Source: CAYQJL01 sp964573295 (GTDB lineage: Bacteria > Eisenbacteria > RBG-16-71-46 > CAIMUX01 > WJJG01). From it: DNA of 64,000 bases. Positions within the stretch are counted from its first letter, which is position 1. The number at the start of each line of letters is the position of its first letter. The notes under the pieces are model-generated. The model saw only the letters and a program-made list of their open reading frames with translations. It ran no database searches and was not told the DNA's origin. The stretch spans positions 11,899 through 75,898 of the forward strand of contig CAZNJE010000017.1 of the NCBI GenBank assembly GCA_964573295.1. The letters run 5' to 3'. Shown one piece after another: positions 23,964 through 32,422 of the stretch. Position numbers and translations under genes: made by a program.

Positions 23964-25556
23964 TTACTCTCCGCCAGGCATCCTCTCGTGGATGGTCTTC
24001 CCCGACCAGATCACATTCGGATCGAACTTGCCCATGCCGGGATGGCTCGTCGACGGGCAGACTCGGTTCTCGCAGTTCGGCACCGAGCATAGGCGGCAGG
24101 TGACGCCGCAATCCACCTCCGGGGTGCTGAAGTTCTCCGCATAGATCAGGTGCTGCGCATCCCGCGCCTGTACCCCCAACGTCAGGCTGTAGACCAGAGG
24201 GGCCGCCCCGAAGTGCAGCGAAGGAGCTCGCACCGACCGCCCGACGCAGAAGTGGATCTCCCCGCGTAGGTCGGGAAAGGTGCTGTATTGGCGGAAGATC
24301 GTGCCGGGGGAGGTGATGAGCGACCGGGCCGATGCCCAGCGGCCGCACACCCGCATGTAGAGCGGCGCGAACTGAAGACCGGAGAAACTGCTGCGCTTCA
24401 GGACCACCCCGCGCCAGTCCATCTTGATGAAGTGGAACGGCAATCCCGAGTCGAGTTGGCTGATGCGGTTGACTACCGTTTCCCAGTCCGTATCGAGCTC
24501 CACGGCCAGCCGGTCGACATCATAGCGGTGAGCTTCAGCAAGCTTGACGAAACGGTCGGTCGGCAGTGTGAAGAAGCCGGTGGCCCAACGGCCTGACAGG
24601 GACCGGAAGATGAGCCACACGATATCTTGCTCGAGTTGATTACGTTCGATCGGCTCAGAGGCTGCTGGCGGGAAGTTCTGGTCCACCCAGCGGCTCGCGA
24701 ACCTCTCGATGTCGGCCTGTCCGTCCGAGTCGAAGAGCCGGATGATGCGGATGTGCCCGACAACCCGCCCGAGTTCGAAGGGATACTGATTCGGGTGCAC
24801 CCTCGCTGAGATCGTGGCCCTTTTCTGATCCTTCAAGGAGAGCAACCAGCGAAGGCCCTCCCACCGGCCACGCCCGCTGCGCGCCGTGGCAGGGACGCGC
24901 TCGACGCGCACTTGTTCCGACTCCAGGAGCGAGGTGAGCATCTCCATGGGAGTACGGTGCTTGCGCCGCTCCTCGCTGTGGATGCGCCGAATGTCCTTCT
25001 CCACCTCGCGGGTGTAGTGTCTCATCTGGGGATCGGTCTGAAACGCTTCGACCGCCGACTGGACCAGGGACTCTCGGGCCGCATCCGTGTGCGCCATAGA
25101 CAATTGTGAGTTTCTTGCCCGTAGAGATTGAACTTCCGAAGCGAGCCGGAGAAATGCTCCGGCCAGTGCCGGGTCCGAGGCTGCGGCCGCGAAGAGCCGG
25201 TCCTTCTGAACGGGCGTGAAATCGACACCCGCCTCGGCCAGATCCACGACGCTCTCCTGCACCTTGCTCTCGGGGCCCTGCATCTGATGAGCCCAGTGAT
25301 GGATCATCGCTGCCGTGACTCCCTGGGTTTCCAGGGCTGCGATCAGGATTCGCCGCATGGTCTGGGAGGAGGGCATTCGGTGTAAGTTCAGGTAAGCGCT
25401 TAGATTGGAGACCGCCATCCCTACGACGGCCGCCAGGTCCTTCTGGCGCCGTCCGGACTGCACAAGGTGGGAGTGCAGCCCCCGGGCCACGCCTCGCCAA
25501 TCGTCAGTACCGATGGTCTCGACCAGCTTCTCATTTGCATCAGGACGATGGTCCAT
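23964..25556 (-). CDS. XRE-family regulator of the ScfR/RamB type
   Basis: A 530-residue DNA-binding protein. The N-terminus has an XRE helix-turn-helix (QKDLAAVVGMAVSNLSAYLNLHR, roughly residues 38-60). The middle holds a stretch with FELGRVVGHI, which looks like a degenerate ImmA/IrrE zinc motif. The end carries a Cys cluster CRLCSVPNCENRVC, as in DUF2083 short-chain-fatty-acid regulators (RamB/PrpR-like ScfR family). These control acetate, propionate or glyoxylate genes in other bacteria. GGGGGTCGCC precedes ATG 25556. No such metabolic genes are adjacent, so the target is unknown. The HEXXH residues are absent, so peptidase activity is unlikely. Confidence 0.72.
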   Translation of the reverse strand: MDHRPDANEKLVETIGTDDWRGVARGLHSHLVQSGRRQKDLAAVVGMAVSNLSAYLNLHRMPSSQTMRRILIAALETQGVTAAMIHHWAHQMQGPESKVQESVVDLAEAGVDFTPVQKDRLFAAAASDPALAGAFLRLASEVQSLRARNSQLSMAHTDAARESLVQSAVEAFQTDPQMRHYTREVEKDIRRIHSEERRKHRTPMEMLTSLLESEQVRVERVPATARSGRGRWEGLRWLLSLKDQKRATISARVHPNQYPFELGRVVGHIRIIRLFDSDGQADIERFASRWVDQNFPPAASEPIERNQLEQDIVWLIFRSLSGRWATGFFTLPTDRFVKLAEAHRYDVDRLAVELDTDWETVVNRISQLDSGLPFHFIKMDWRGVVLKRSSFSGLQFAPLYMRVCGRWASARSLITSPGTIFRQYSTFPDLRGEIHFCVGRSVRAPSLHFGAAPLVYSLTLGVQARDAQHLIYAENFSTPEVDCGVTCRLCSVPNCENRVCPSTSHPGMGKFDPNVIWSGKTIHERMPGGE

Positions 25557-25818
25557 GGCGACCCCCTGTATATACGCAGTGATAATTTACATTGGTTATC
25601 TGGTCGAACGCGTTGTATGAACCACGAGATATATATAACCCACATGTGTATAGAAAATCAAGCAGATACAATGTGATAGCCGTGCGTGATTTGTCTGGCA
25701 ATCGGATTATCCCACCCGATATCATAGAAACGTGGTGAGGGGACGGTGAAGTTATCAGAATGTTGACGATCTTATCGGTCTGACGACGGTCAGCGGTACC
25801 GCAGAAGGAGTAAGGAAG

Positions 25819-26049
25819 ATGAAAGGTCTCTCGTGGGACGACTTCCAACGGCAGGCGAAGGCCACGATCTGCAGCAATTGCGAGTGCGGATTCAACACCC
25901 CTTATCGCGGAAATGCCACTTGCTTGCAGTCATGGCTCCGATTCCATTCCTCGCGTGGGATTCTCCTCTCCTGCAACGCCTCGCGCGCTGAAGGTGTCTA
26001 TGCTCGAAGGGAAGACTCGCTGATGTCTTCCCACGTCGTCGAGCAGTAG
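25819..26049 (+). CDS. Small Cys-containing hypothetical protein (doubtful)
   Basis: A 76-residue frame beginning MKGLSWDDFQRQAKATICS, preceded by a strong ribosome site (AGAAGGAGTAAGGAAG). It has five Cys, two of them as CSNCEC. I recognise no family. In favour: the ribosome site and its place just after an AT-rich promoter-like region. Against: the second half is of odd composition and the frame ends at a repeat array. It may be a real short gene, a decayed fragment, or chance. Confidence 0.3.
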   Translation: MKGLSWDDFQRQAKATICSNCECGFNTPYRGNATCLQSWLRFHSSRGILLSCNASRAEGVYARREDSLMSSHVVEQ

Positions 26050-26082
26050 GCGTCGAGCAGTAGGCGTCGAGCAGTAGGCGTC
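26041..26082 (+). repeat. 14-bp tandem repeat, three perfect copies
   Basis: GAGCAGTAGGCGTC at 26041, 26055 and 26069. Confidence 0.85.
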
Positions 26083-26240
26083 GGGCTTCGAATGGGGGCC
26101 AGGCTTCGGTCGGCGGGAAAGCGCATGCGCTGGATGGCCGGTCCTGATCGCAGCGGGGTCTGGCTCCGAGAAACGTGACCAACCGGGCCTTGTCCCATCC
26201 GGACAAGGCCTTTCCATCCTCTGGCTCCGCGCTCTGGTTC

Positions 26241-26300
26241 TGCTGTTTGAGGTCTTGCTGTTTGAGGTCTTGCTGCTTGAGGTCTTGCTTCCTGTGGTCC
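26241..26300 (+). repeat. 15-bp tandem repeat, about four copies
   Basis: TGCTGTTTGAGGTCT at 26241 and 26256, with variants at 26271 and 26286. Non-coding. Confidence 0.8.
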
Positions 26301-26453
26301 TTCCGCCTGCGGATCTGCTCTCGAAGAGGTTCGAACTTCAGATCCATGACGGGTATCTCGTTACCACCGTTGCACCCTGGGCCGCGGTTGGGTAGCATCG
26401 CTCTGTTTTCCTGAAGTAGCGAGCAGGGATCGGCTCCGCAACGAAAGGTATCG

Positions 26454-27824
26454 ATGGACGATCACCGCAACGCGTCAACCGGCGAGCAGGCCGGATCTTC
26501 CAAGGGGTATGTCCTCACCGAATACCTGGCTATCCTGCAGTCGTGGAAGAACCTTGCCATGGCGCTGCTGATCTCGATCACAGTGATCTCGGTGATCACT
26601 GCCTTCATCCTCCCCCCAGTGTACGAGAGCGAGACACGTCTCATGCCGGTTGGGGAATCGGATCTGATGGGGTCCTCCCGGTTCCAAACGCTCTCGCAAT
26701 TCGCCGGTTTCGTCGATTTCGCCTCCATCGCCGGCGGCGGTTCGGCTCGGAACTCGCTCGTCTCGATCCTGGACAGCGACCAGCTCCGCGTCCGAGTGGC
26801 CCGCGCTTTGAACCTGGCGGAACGCTACGGAGTCGATCATCCGGACTCGTCGATTCGCCACGTGCTGGCCGGCCGGGTGCTGCGCGACAAGCTCACCTTT
26901 GCCATCAACAAGTACGACAACATCGTGATCACGGCCGAAGCCGAGGATCCCGATCTCGTGATCGGGATCCTCGATGAAACCATCGCGCAGGTTGCCACGA
27001 TCCAGAACCAGATGAACCTCAGCACCGCTCGCCAGACCCGCCAGTTCGTGGAGCGGCGCATGGGCGAGGCCCGCGCGACGCTGCGGGATGCCCAGATCTC
27101 GCTCACGAAATTCCAGAATGAGTACGGCATCATCGCAGTGGTCGAGCAGCAAGCGGCCATGGTCGAGTTGGTCGCCCGGCTCGAGACCGAGATGACGCTC
27201 AAGAAGGCCGAACTGAGCGCAGCTCGAAACTTCTACGGTGGGCAGTCGAGCCGGATCCGACAACTGGAGGCCGAGATTCAAGCCTTGGACAATCAGCTCC
27301 AGCGCATCCTGCGCCCCGGCGAGGCGGCGCCGGGTGAGCCGGCGCCGGGTGAGCCGGCAGCGGGTGGACCGGCAGCGGGTGGACCGGCAGCGGGTGGACC
27401 GGCAGCGGGCGGACCGGCGGGCGATGAGCCGGCACCCGACGAGCCGGCGATCGACGATGCGGGCGTCTGGACCCGAAGTCCCTCGCTGCGGGAGATGCCC
27501 GACCTTGCGGCCGAGTACGCCCGGCTGGCCATGGATGTCGAGATCCAGCAAAGTCTTCTGGCCCTCCTGGCCCAGCAGTACGAGCAGGCCAAGATCAACG
27601 AAGTGCGCGAGGTGAGCAGCTTCGAGGTCGTCGATCCGCCGCGCGATCCTCCCAAACCGACACGCACGAAGAAGAAGATCGTCCTGGCGGGGTTCATCGT
27701 AGCGGTGATTCTGGCCGCGGCGTTACCGGTCTTGATCGACAGCCTGGACCGCTACTTCCCTGGGGAGGCCCGCCGGGAAGCCCGTGATCTGTTGCGCAGC
27801 CTGCTGACACGCAGGTCGAGCTAG
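26454..27824 (+). CDS. Wzz-type polysaccharide chain-length/co-polymerase protein
   Basis: A 456-residue inner-membrane protein controlling polysaccharide chain length or export. Seen: a first membrane helix (NLAMALLISITVISVITAFIL, residues 32-52) followed by PPVYESETRLMPV, a long periplasmic coiled-coil-rich part, and a second helix near the C-terminus (KIVLAGFIVAVILAAALPVLI) preceded by PRDPPKPTRTKKK. This is the Wzz two-helix plan. No C-terminal tyrosine kinase is fused. Between the coiled coil and the second helix lies a Pro/Ala/Gly pentapeptide array (27327-27445). It directly precedes the Wzx-like flippase, supporting an exopolysaccharide or O-antigen role. Confidence 0.88.
   Translation: MDDHRNASTGEQAGSSKGYVLTEYLAILQSWKNLAMALLISITVISVITAFILPPVYESETRLMPVGESDLMGSSRFQTLSQFAGFVDFASIAGGGSARNSLVSILDSDQLRVRVARALNLAERYGVDHPDSSIRHVLAGRVLRDKLTFAINKYDNIVITAEAEDPDLVIGILDETIAQVATIQNQMNLSTARQTRQFVERRMGEARATLRDAQISLTKFQNEYGIIAVVEQQAAMVELVARLETEMTLKKAELSAARNFYGGQSSRIRQLEAEIQALDNQLQRILRPGEAAPGEPAPGEPAAGGPAAGGPAAGGPAAGGPAGDEPAPDEPAIDDAGVWTRSPSLREMPDLAAEYARLAMDVEIQQSLLALLAQQYEQAKINEVREVSSFEVVDPPRDPPKPTRTKKKIVLAGFIVAVILAAALPVLIDSLDRYFPGEARREARDLLRSLLTRRSS
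27327..27445 (+). repeat. 15-bp coding tandem repeat (PAxGx pentapeptides)
   Basis: About eight 15-bp units (GCCGGCAGCGGGTGG type) encode PAPGE, PAAGG and PAPDE pentapeptides in the Wzz-like protein. Confidence 0.85.
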
Positions 27825-27883
27825 CCGCCGGTCGGCCCACCTTGTTGAGGGGGGCCTTCGGATCGGCCTGGGGGACAGCGGGA

Positions 27884-29383
27884 TTGCCAGACCCCAAGCG
27901 TTACCTTGACACCGAGTCGCTCACGCCCCACCTCAAGCGCGCCACGGTGCGAGGCGGCGCCTACACCCTGCTGGCCCAGGCCGCCAAGTTCGTGCTCGGC
28001 TTGGGAGCCACCGTTGTGCTGGCTCGGCTGCTCACGCCGGCCGACTATGGTCTGGTGGCCATGGTGGCTGCCTTCATGTCGTTCGCGGCCATCTTCCGCG
28101 ATCTCGGGTTGTCGATGGCCACCGTTCAGCAGAGCGAGGTCACCCACGACCAAGTGAGCACCCTGTTCTGGGTCAATCAGGCCATTGGGTTGCTGTTGAC
28201 CATCGTGGTAGCGGCCTGCGCTCCCTTGGTAGTTTGGTTCTACGATACTCCCGCGCTGCGCGACGTGACGCTTGTGCTGGCCACGACCTTCCTGCTCGGA
28301 GGCCTGACGATACAGCACCAAGCCCTTCTGCGACGGCAGATGCGATTTCGCGCGCTGGCGGCCATCGAGGTGGCCTCGCTCGCCGTGGGCACGGGGGTAG
28401 CCGTCCTGCTGGCCCTGTCGGGAGCGGGGTACTGGGCGCTGGTATTGCGCGAGATCACCGTGGCCTTCGTGATCGCCGTGGGAGTGTGGTTGTTTTGCGG
28501 TTGGCGTCCCGGCCTGCCGCGGCGCCGCAGCGGTTCGAAGGCCATGCTCGCCTTCGGGAGCAATCTGACTGCGTACAACATCATCAACTACTTCTCACGA
28601 AACATGGATCGGATCTTGCTCGGACGTCGCTGGGGCGATCAGCAGCTCGGCTTGTACAGCAAAGCTCACCGGCTTCTGATGCTGCCGATCCATCAGATCC
28701 AAATGCCTATGGCGAGCGTGGCGATCCCCGCCCTCAGCCGGATCAAGGACGACCCGGAGCGCTACAGACGCTACTACTGTAGCGCGATGACCCTGATCGG
28801 CTACGTGACCACGCCGATGGTCGTGGCAATGGCGGTCCTCGCGACCGAGGTCGTGGACCTGGCCCTGGGCGAGCAATGGCAAGAGGCCGGACCGATCTTC
28901 CGGGTGCTGGTCATTGCCGCCCTCGGGCGTCCCATCATGGATGCCAACTACTGGATCTACATCTCGCTGGGCCGCGCCCGGCGCATGCTCGTCTGGGGAG
29001 TGGTGAGCGCACCGCTCTTCGTGCTCGCCTTCGTGCTGGGATTGCCCAAGGGGGCCATGGGGGTGGCGCAGGGGTTTGCCGTATGCTCGCTCGTTCTGCG
29101 TGGACCGGCGTTCCTGTGGGCGCTTCGCGGATCACCGGTGGGCATAGGGGACCTGTGGCGAGCCACGTACCGGTCCACGGTACTGAGCGCTGTGATGCTG
29201 GTCGTCATGATTCCGGTCAGATGGGCCGTGCTCTCTCTGGGCCAGCCCGCGGTGTTCTTCGTCCCTGCGGCCAGCGGTGTGGTGGTTCTTGGCCTAGGGG
29301 TCTGGCTCTGGCCGGGAGCGCGGACCGAGGTCCGCAAGCTCATCGAGACCGCACGGATGTTCCAGCTGGCGCCGCGGGGCTAG
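27884..29383 (+). CDS. Wzx-like polysaccharide flippase (MOP superfamily)
   Basis: A 499-residue multi-pass membrane protein moving lipid-linked oligosaccharides across the inner membrane. Seen: GGAYTLLAQAAKFVLGLGATVVLARLLTPADYGLVAMV near the N-terminus, typical of polysaccharide biosynthesis family members, then SRNMDRILLGRRWGDQQLGLYSKAHRL, the conserved middle segment, and about 12-14 hydrophobic helices. TTG 27884 is preferred (GGGGGA 8 nt upstream); TTG at 27842 is also in frame but poorly supported. It follows the Wzz-like gene by about 60 bp. Its last 90 bp overlap the convergent mobA. Confidence 0.87.
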   Translation: MPDPKRYLDTESLTPHLKRATVRGGAYTLLAQAAKFVLGLGATVVLARLLTPADYGLVAMVAAFMSFAAIFRDLGLSMATVQQSEVTHDQVSTLFWVNQAIGLLLTIVVAACAPLVVWFYDTPALRDVTLVLATTFLLGGLTIQHQALLRRQMRFRALAAIEVASLAVGTGVAVLLALSGAGYWALVLREITVAFVIAVGVWLFCGWRPGLPRRRSGSKAMLAFGSNLTAYNIINYFSRNMDRILLGRRWGDQQLGLYSKAHRLLMLPIHQIQMPMASVAIPALSRIKDDPERYRRYYCSAMTLIGYVTTPMVVAMAVLATEVVDLALGEQWQEAGPIFRVLVIAALGRPIMDANYWIYISLGRARRMLVWGVVSAPLFVLAFVLGLPKGAMGVAQGFAVCSLVLRGPAFLWALRGSPVGIGDLWRATYRSTVLSAVMLVVMIPVRWAVLSLGQPAVFFVPAASGVVVLGLGVWLWPGARTEVRKLIETARMFQLAPRG

Positions 29384-30103
29384 GTCGGGGGCGGAAGCGT
29401 CCGCGGCCAGGTCACGAGCTGTCTGCCGTTCGACCTGGCGTTCGACCTCGCGTTGGGCCTGGCGTTCGAAACGGACGAGGTCGGCGATCGTGTTGACATT
29501 CGCGTGCCAGGGAATGCCTCGGCCGGCGTGGGGGATCCACTCCTCGGGCGGCACCAGTCGGCTACGGACCTCTTCGATGAGACGGGCGGGTTTCAGGTGG
29601 TTGAGATCGATGGCCTGCGCGATGGCAGGTAGGGCCGATCTTGCATAGAGAGCGTGCAGAGGTTCCGGTGTCAGCCCGTGCGGGGGGCGGTCCCTCACCG
29701 GAGCCACTATATCGAACCGATTTGTGCCCAGCCCCGCAAGGTGTTGCAACAAAGTGGCCGACGTGAACGGCATGTCGCAGGCGACGACCGCCAGCGTATC
29801 GTGGCGAGCGTGGCGCAGCGAAGCCTCGATGCCGCCCAGGGGACCCAGGTCCGTGTGGCGATCGGTCACCAGGGGACGGCCGAGGCATTCGAAGCGCTCG
29901 GGTTGATTCGTCGAGATGAAGACTTCCGCGCTGATTGAATCCAGCACGGCGAGCTGGCGGGCGATGAGTGTTCTGCCGTTCAGCTCGGCGAAGGCCTTCT
30001 CCGCTCCGAAACGTCGCGAGCGCCCCCCACAGAGGACGACCGCGGAGAAGGCCTGAACGGGTCTTCGAGTTCTCCGAGGGTCGTTGGCTTCCGGCTGCGT
30101 CAT
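29294..30103 (-). CDS. mobA: Molybdenum cofactor guanylyltransferase
   Basis: MobA attaches GMP to molybdopterin to give the MGD cofactor used by molybdo- and tungsto-enzymes. Seen: VVLCGGRSRRFGAEKA near residue 22 (nucleotide loop and Lys), DLGPLGGIEASL, VVACDMPFTS, and a Pro-rich substrate region. The family is usually near 200 residues; this protein has 269 because of an Arg/Glu/Gln-rich tail, partly repeat-derived, that runs 90 bp into the opposite gene. ATG 30103 has GAAGG upstream. It follows the AmgK-like gene by 83 bp on the same strand. Confidence 0.88.
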   Translation of the reverse strand: MTQPEANDPRRTRRPVQAFSAVVLCGGRSRRFGAEKAFAELNGRTLIARQLAVLDSISAEVFISTNQPERFECLGRPLVTDRHTDLGPLGGIEASLRHARHDTLAVVACDMPFTSATLLQHLAGLGTNRFDIVAPVRDRPPHGLTPEPLHALYARSALPAIAQAIDLNHLKPARLIEEVRSRLVPPEEWIPHAGRGIPWHANVNTIADLVRFERQAQREVERQVERQTARDLAADASAPDLAPRRQLEHPCGLDELADLGPRSRPEPDP

Positions 30104-30186
30104 GGTTGCCTTCGGCCTCCTTCTCTCCTCGGCCAGATCGCCGATGATCGTCAGGTTACGGTCGGCGGTCAGCTAAACGGTGGCCG

Positions 30187-31434
30187 TCAGCTAACCGGTG
30201 GCCGTAGGCGGCGGAGTGCGTGGACTAGGTCCAGGAGGGCGGGCGTATCGTCCCGGACAGCCAGGACTTCCTCGAGCAGACGGAGGCCAGTGGGGATATG
30301 CTCTCGGAACCCCTGGCGCTCCATCCGGCAACCGAGCTTGGCAAACGCGCCCAGCGCTTGCATGAGCCGATTGGCGGCACTGGCCTGGAAGCGGAGCCGC
30401 CAGACACGTTCCGCGGCCTGCACCTGATCCAGGGAGGATGATCTGTGGGTCGGCGCCTGTTGATGTGGTTGCTGCTGCGTAGCGTGCTGCCGTTCGTGCA
30501 GACGGTCCCGGTAGAAGGAGACCAGACGATTTCGTAGCGCTGGAGGAAGATCGACGTAGGGGTCGAACAGCAACGAGGCCAGATCGTATTCCGGGGGACC
30601 GGGTCGGGCGCCTTGGTAGTCGATGACTACCAACCGATCCGTGTTGGCCAGCATCAGATTGCGCGACTGATAGTCGCGGTGCATCAACACGCGGCGATCG
30701 AGACCGGTCAGCGCGGTTTCGGCGAGCAGGCCGCACTCGTCCTTGATTGCGTCCCAGGGTGTGTCGGCATGGTAGACGTGACGAGCCAGTTCCTGGAAGA
30801 AGTAGCCGGCTTCGTACCGGACGATGTAATCGTGGTCGTAGTTGGGATGGGGCCCCACGATGTCGTCGGCAGTAGCACGATGTGCGTCGGTGTCGTCGAC
30901 AGTGTCGCCGACGGTGGTGCGATCGGCGTCGATGTCGCCGACGGTGGTGCGATCCAGGCTTGCGCCGCCCCCCGTGCCGCCACCGATTCCGGATTCGGTG
31001 GGTAGTGCGGGTGCGGTCTGTATTCGCACGAGGTACTCGAGCGCTCGCCGATAGTAGCGCTCCACCGTATCGAAATCGCGAGGTTCTTGCTCGCGAATCC
31101 CGATCTGGGATGTGACGACATCGCACAGGTGTTCATCGCCTAGATCTTCCATCAGGAGAAGACCGGCGTCCGGATCGGTGGCTTTCAGATGGGGAACATC
31201 GATTCCCCGGGCGGTCAGAAAATCGTGAACCGTCCGTTCCCAGCGATGTTCGCGTGGCGTGGAGGCCACCGAGGCGGACGTCTGGGACAGCACCCAGCGG
31301 CGCCCCCCATACTGAAAACGATAGAAGCGCCGTGTCGATCCGTCACCGGCCAGCGGTATCAATGTGACATCCGCTGATCCGGGCAGAGCGCTGTCCAGGA
31401 ATGACTCGAGCCGTGGCAATGCGTTGCGTGACAT
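30187..31434 (-). CDS. amgK: AmgK-like anomeric MurNAc/GlcNAc kinase (aminoglycoside phosphotransferase fold)
   Basis: A 415-residue small-molecule kinase. Seen: LAGDGSTRRFYRF at the N-terminus, LLLMEDLGDEHL, the catalytic loop MHRDYQSRNLM and the metal motif VIDYQGARPGPPEYDLASLL, all characteristic of the AmgK (COG3178) group. That group phosphorylates the anomeric carbon of MurNAc for cell-wall recycling. ATG 31434 follows AAAGAGG; the frame is open upstream but non-homologous. A Thr/Asp/Ala-rich insert (VGDIDADRTTVGD type, near 30860-30960) comes from tandem repeats. MurU-like and NamZ-like genes lie about 24 kb away in this window and would complete the route. Confidence 0.82.
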   Translation of the reverse strand: MSRNALPRLESFLDSALPGSADVTLIPLAGDGSTRRFYRFQYGGRRWVLSQTSASVASTPREHRWERTVHDFLTARGIDVPHLKATDPDAGLLLMEDLGDEHLCDVVTSQIGIREQEPRDFDTVERYYRRALEYLVRIQTAPALPTESGIGGGTGGGASLDRTTVGDIDADRTTVGDTVDDTDAHRATADDIVGPHPNYDHDYIVRYEAGYFFQELARHVYHADTPWDAIKDECGLLAETALTGLDRRVLMHRDYQSRNLMLANTDRLVVIDYQGARPGPPEYDLASLLFDPYVDLPPALRNRLVSFYRDRLHERQHATQQQPHQQAPTHRSSSLDQVQAAERVWRLRFQASAANRLMQALGAFAKLGCRMERQGFREHIPTGLRLLEEVLAVRDDTPALLDLVHALRRLRPPVS

Positions 31435-31667
31435 GATCCTCTTTCCCATTCCAATGCGAGAATCGTGGATCTCGGTGTAGCCGCACCGGAATGCTCTCTC
31501 CCCCAAATAGTACGCCCATTCACCGGCTTCGTTCCAGTGATACTCCTGGGTCGGGCGAGCGTGGCGCGATCCGTGTCCAGGGGCCGGCGCTGTCGAGATG
31601 ACGCCCATCGCGCTACGTCGATGGACGAAGATGCGAAGCGCAGGCGCAACCGCAGTGCGCCCATCCG

Positions 31668-32300
31668 TCAGTCGCGCAGGGCGAAGGGGGGATACTCGTC
31701 GGTGATCATCAACAGGGCATAGGCGAGAACACGCAAGTGCCACCTGAGAAGGCCCACGATGAGATCGAAGAGATCGCTCGGATATCCCCCGGTGAAGAGC
31801 ACCACGAGCCAGATCAGCGGCATGGCGATCATGAGCGCCAGGTCGAGCAACCAGAGGATCAGGATGTGGGGGATGACCAGAAACCACTTGATCAGGGGAA
31901 GCCCACGTGCCAGGTCTGACTAGGCATTCGGATACGCCAGCTCAACATGCACCGATTGTTCTTCGTCCGTAGAGGGATAGTCGTCGGTGAGCACAAGCAG
32001 GTAAGCGAGCACGCGTAATGCGAAGGAGGTGAGGGCGACATTCCAGTCGAACCACCAGCGAGGGTACTTCTTCCGGAACAAGATCATCAGCATGGTGGGG
32101 ACGATCACGAAACCACCCCCCTGAACGATCAGGCGCCAGCTCTCATCACATCCATGTCCGCCGCGATATCCGAAGAGAAGCCCGACCAGAATCAAGATGG
32201 GCAGGATCCAGAGGGCGCGGAACAACACCGTCAGGCGGTCATACTCAGAGGGTATGTCGACGGACAGACTGGCAGGGTACGCGCGCATTTGCGCCGGCAT
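31668..32300 (-). pseudogene. DUF4389 membrane protein interrupted by an in-frame TAG
   Basis: Two pieces in the same frame, 32300-31920 (126 residues, MPAQMRAYPASL to YPNA) and 31919-31668 (SDLARGLPLIKW to YPPFALRD), together form one DUF4389 protein of about 210 codons. The first half ends RVLAYLLVLTDDYPSTDEEQSVHVELAYPNA-TAG; the second repeats the pattern with TGGYPSDLFDLIVGLLRWHLRVLAYALL and TDEYPPF. The only break is TAG at 31922-31920, codon 127, where related two-domain proteins as I remember them have a charged or Gln residue. GGGGAGG precedes ATG 32300. A nonsense mutation, sequence error or readthrough could explain it. Function of the family is unknown; it is membrane-bound. Confidence 0.75.
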
Positions 32301-32422
32301 GGCAACCTCCCCGGGCGTGGAGCGGGTCTGCGTCGGGCGAGCCGGAGTTCTCTTCCGGGCGAAGAAAGATGGTGCCGGACGTCTCGGGCGAGCCGAAGGT
32401 CATCCTACATCCGGGCCGTGGC

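Larger units (their letters stand above)
25557..26453. other. Divergent spacer with AT-rich segment and two tandem repeats
   Basis: The first 250 bp are AT-rich compared with all neighbours (for example 25560-25700, with several TATA-like stretches) and probably hold promoters for the regulator and anything rightward. A small doubtful gene is listed at 25819. Two tandem repeats follow (26041-26082 and 26241-26300). No other gene is supported. Confidence 0.65.
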
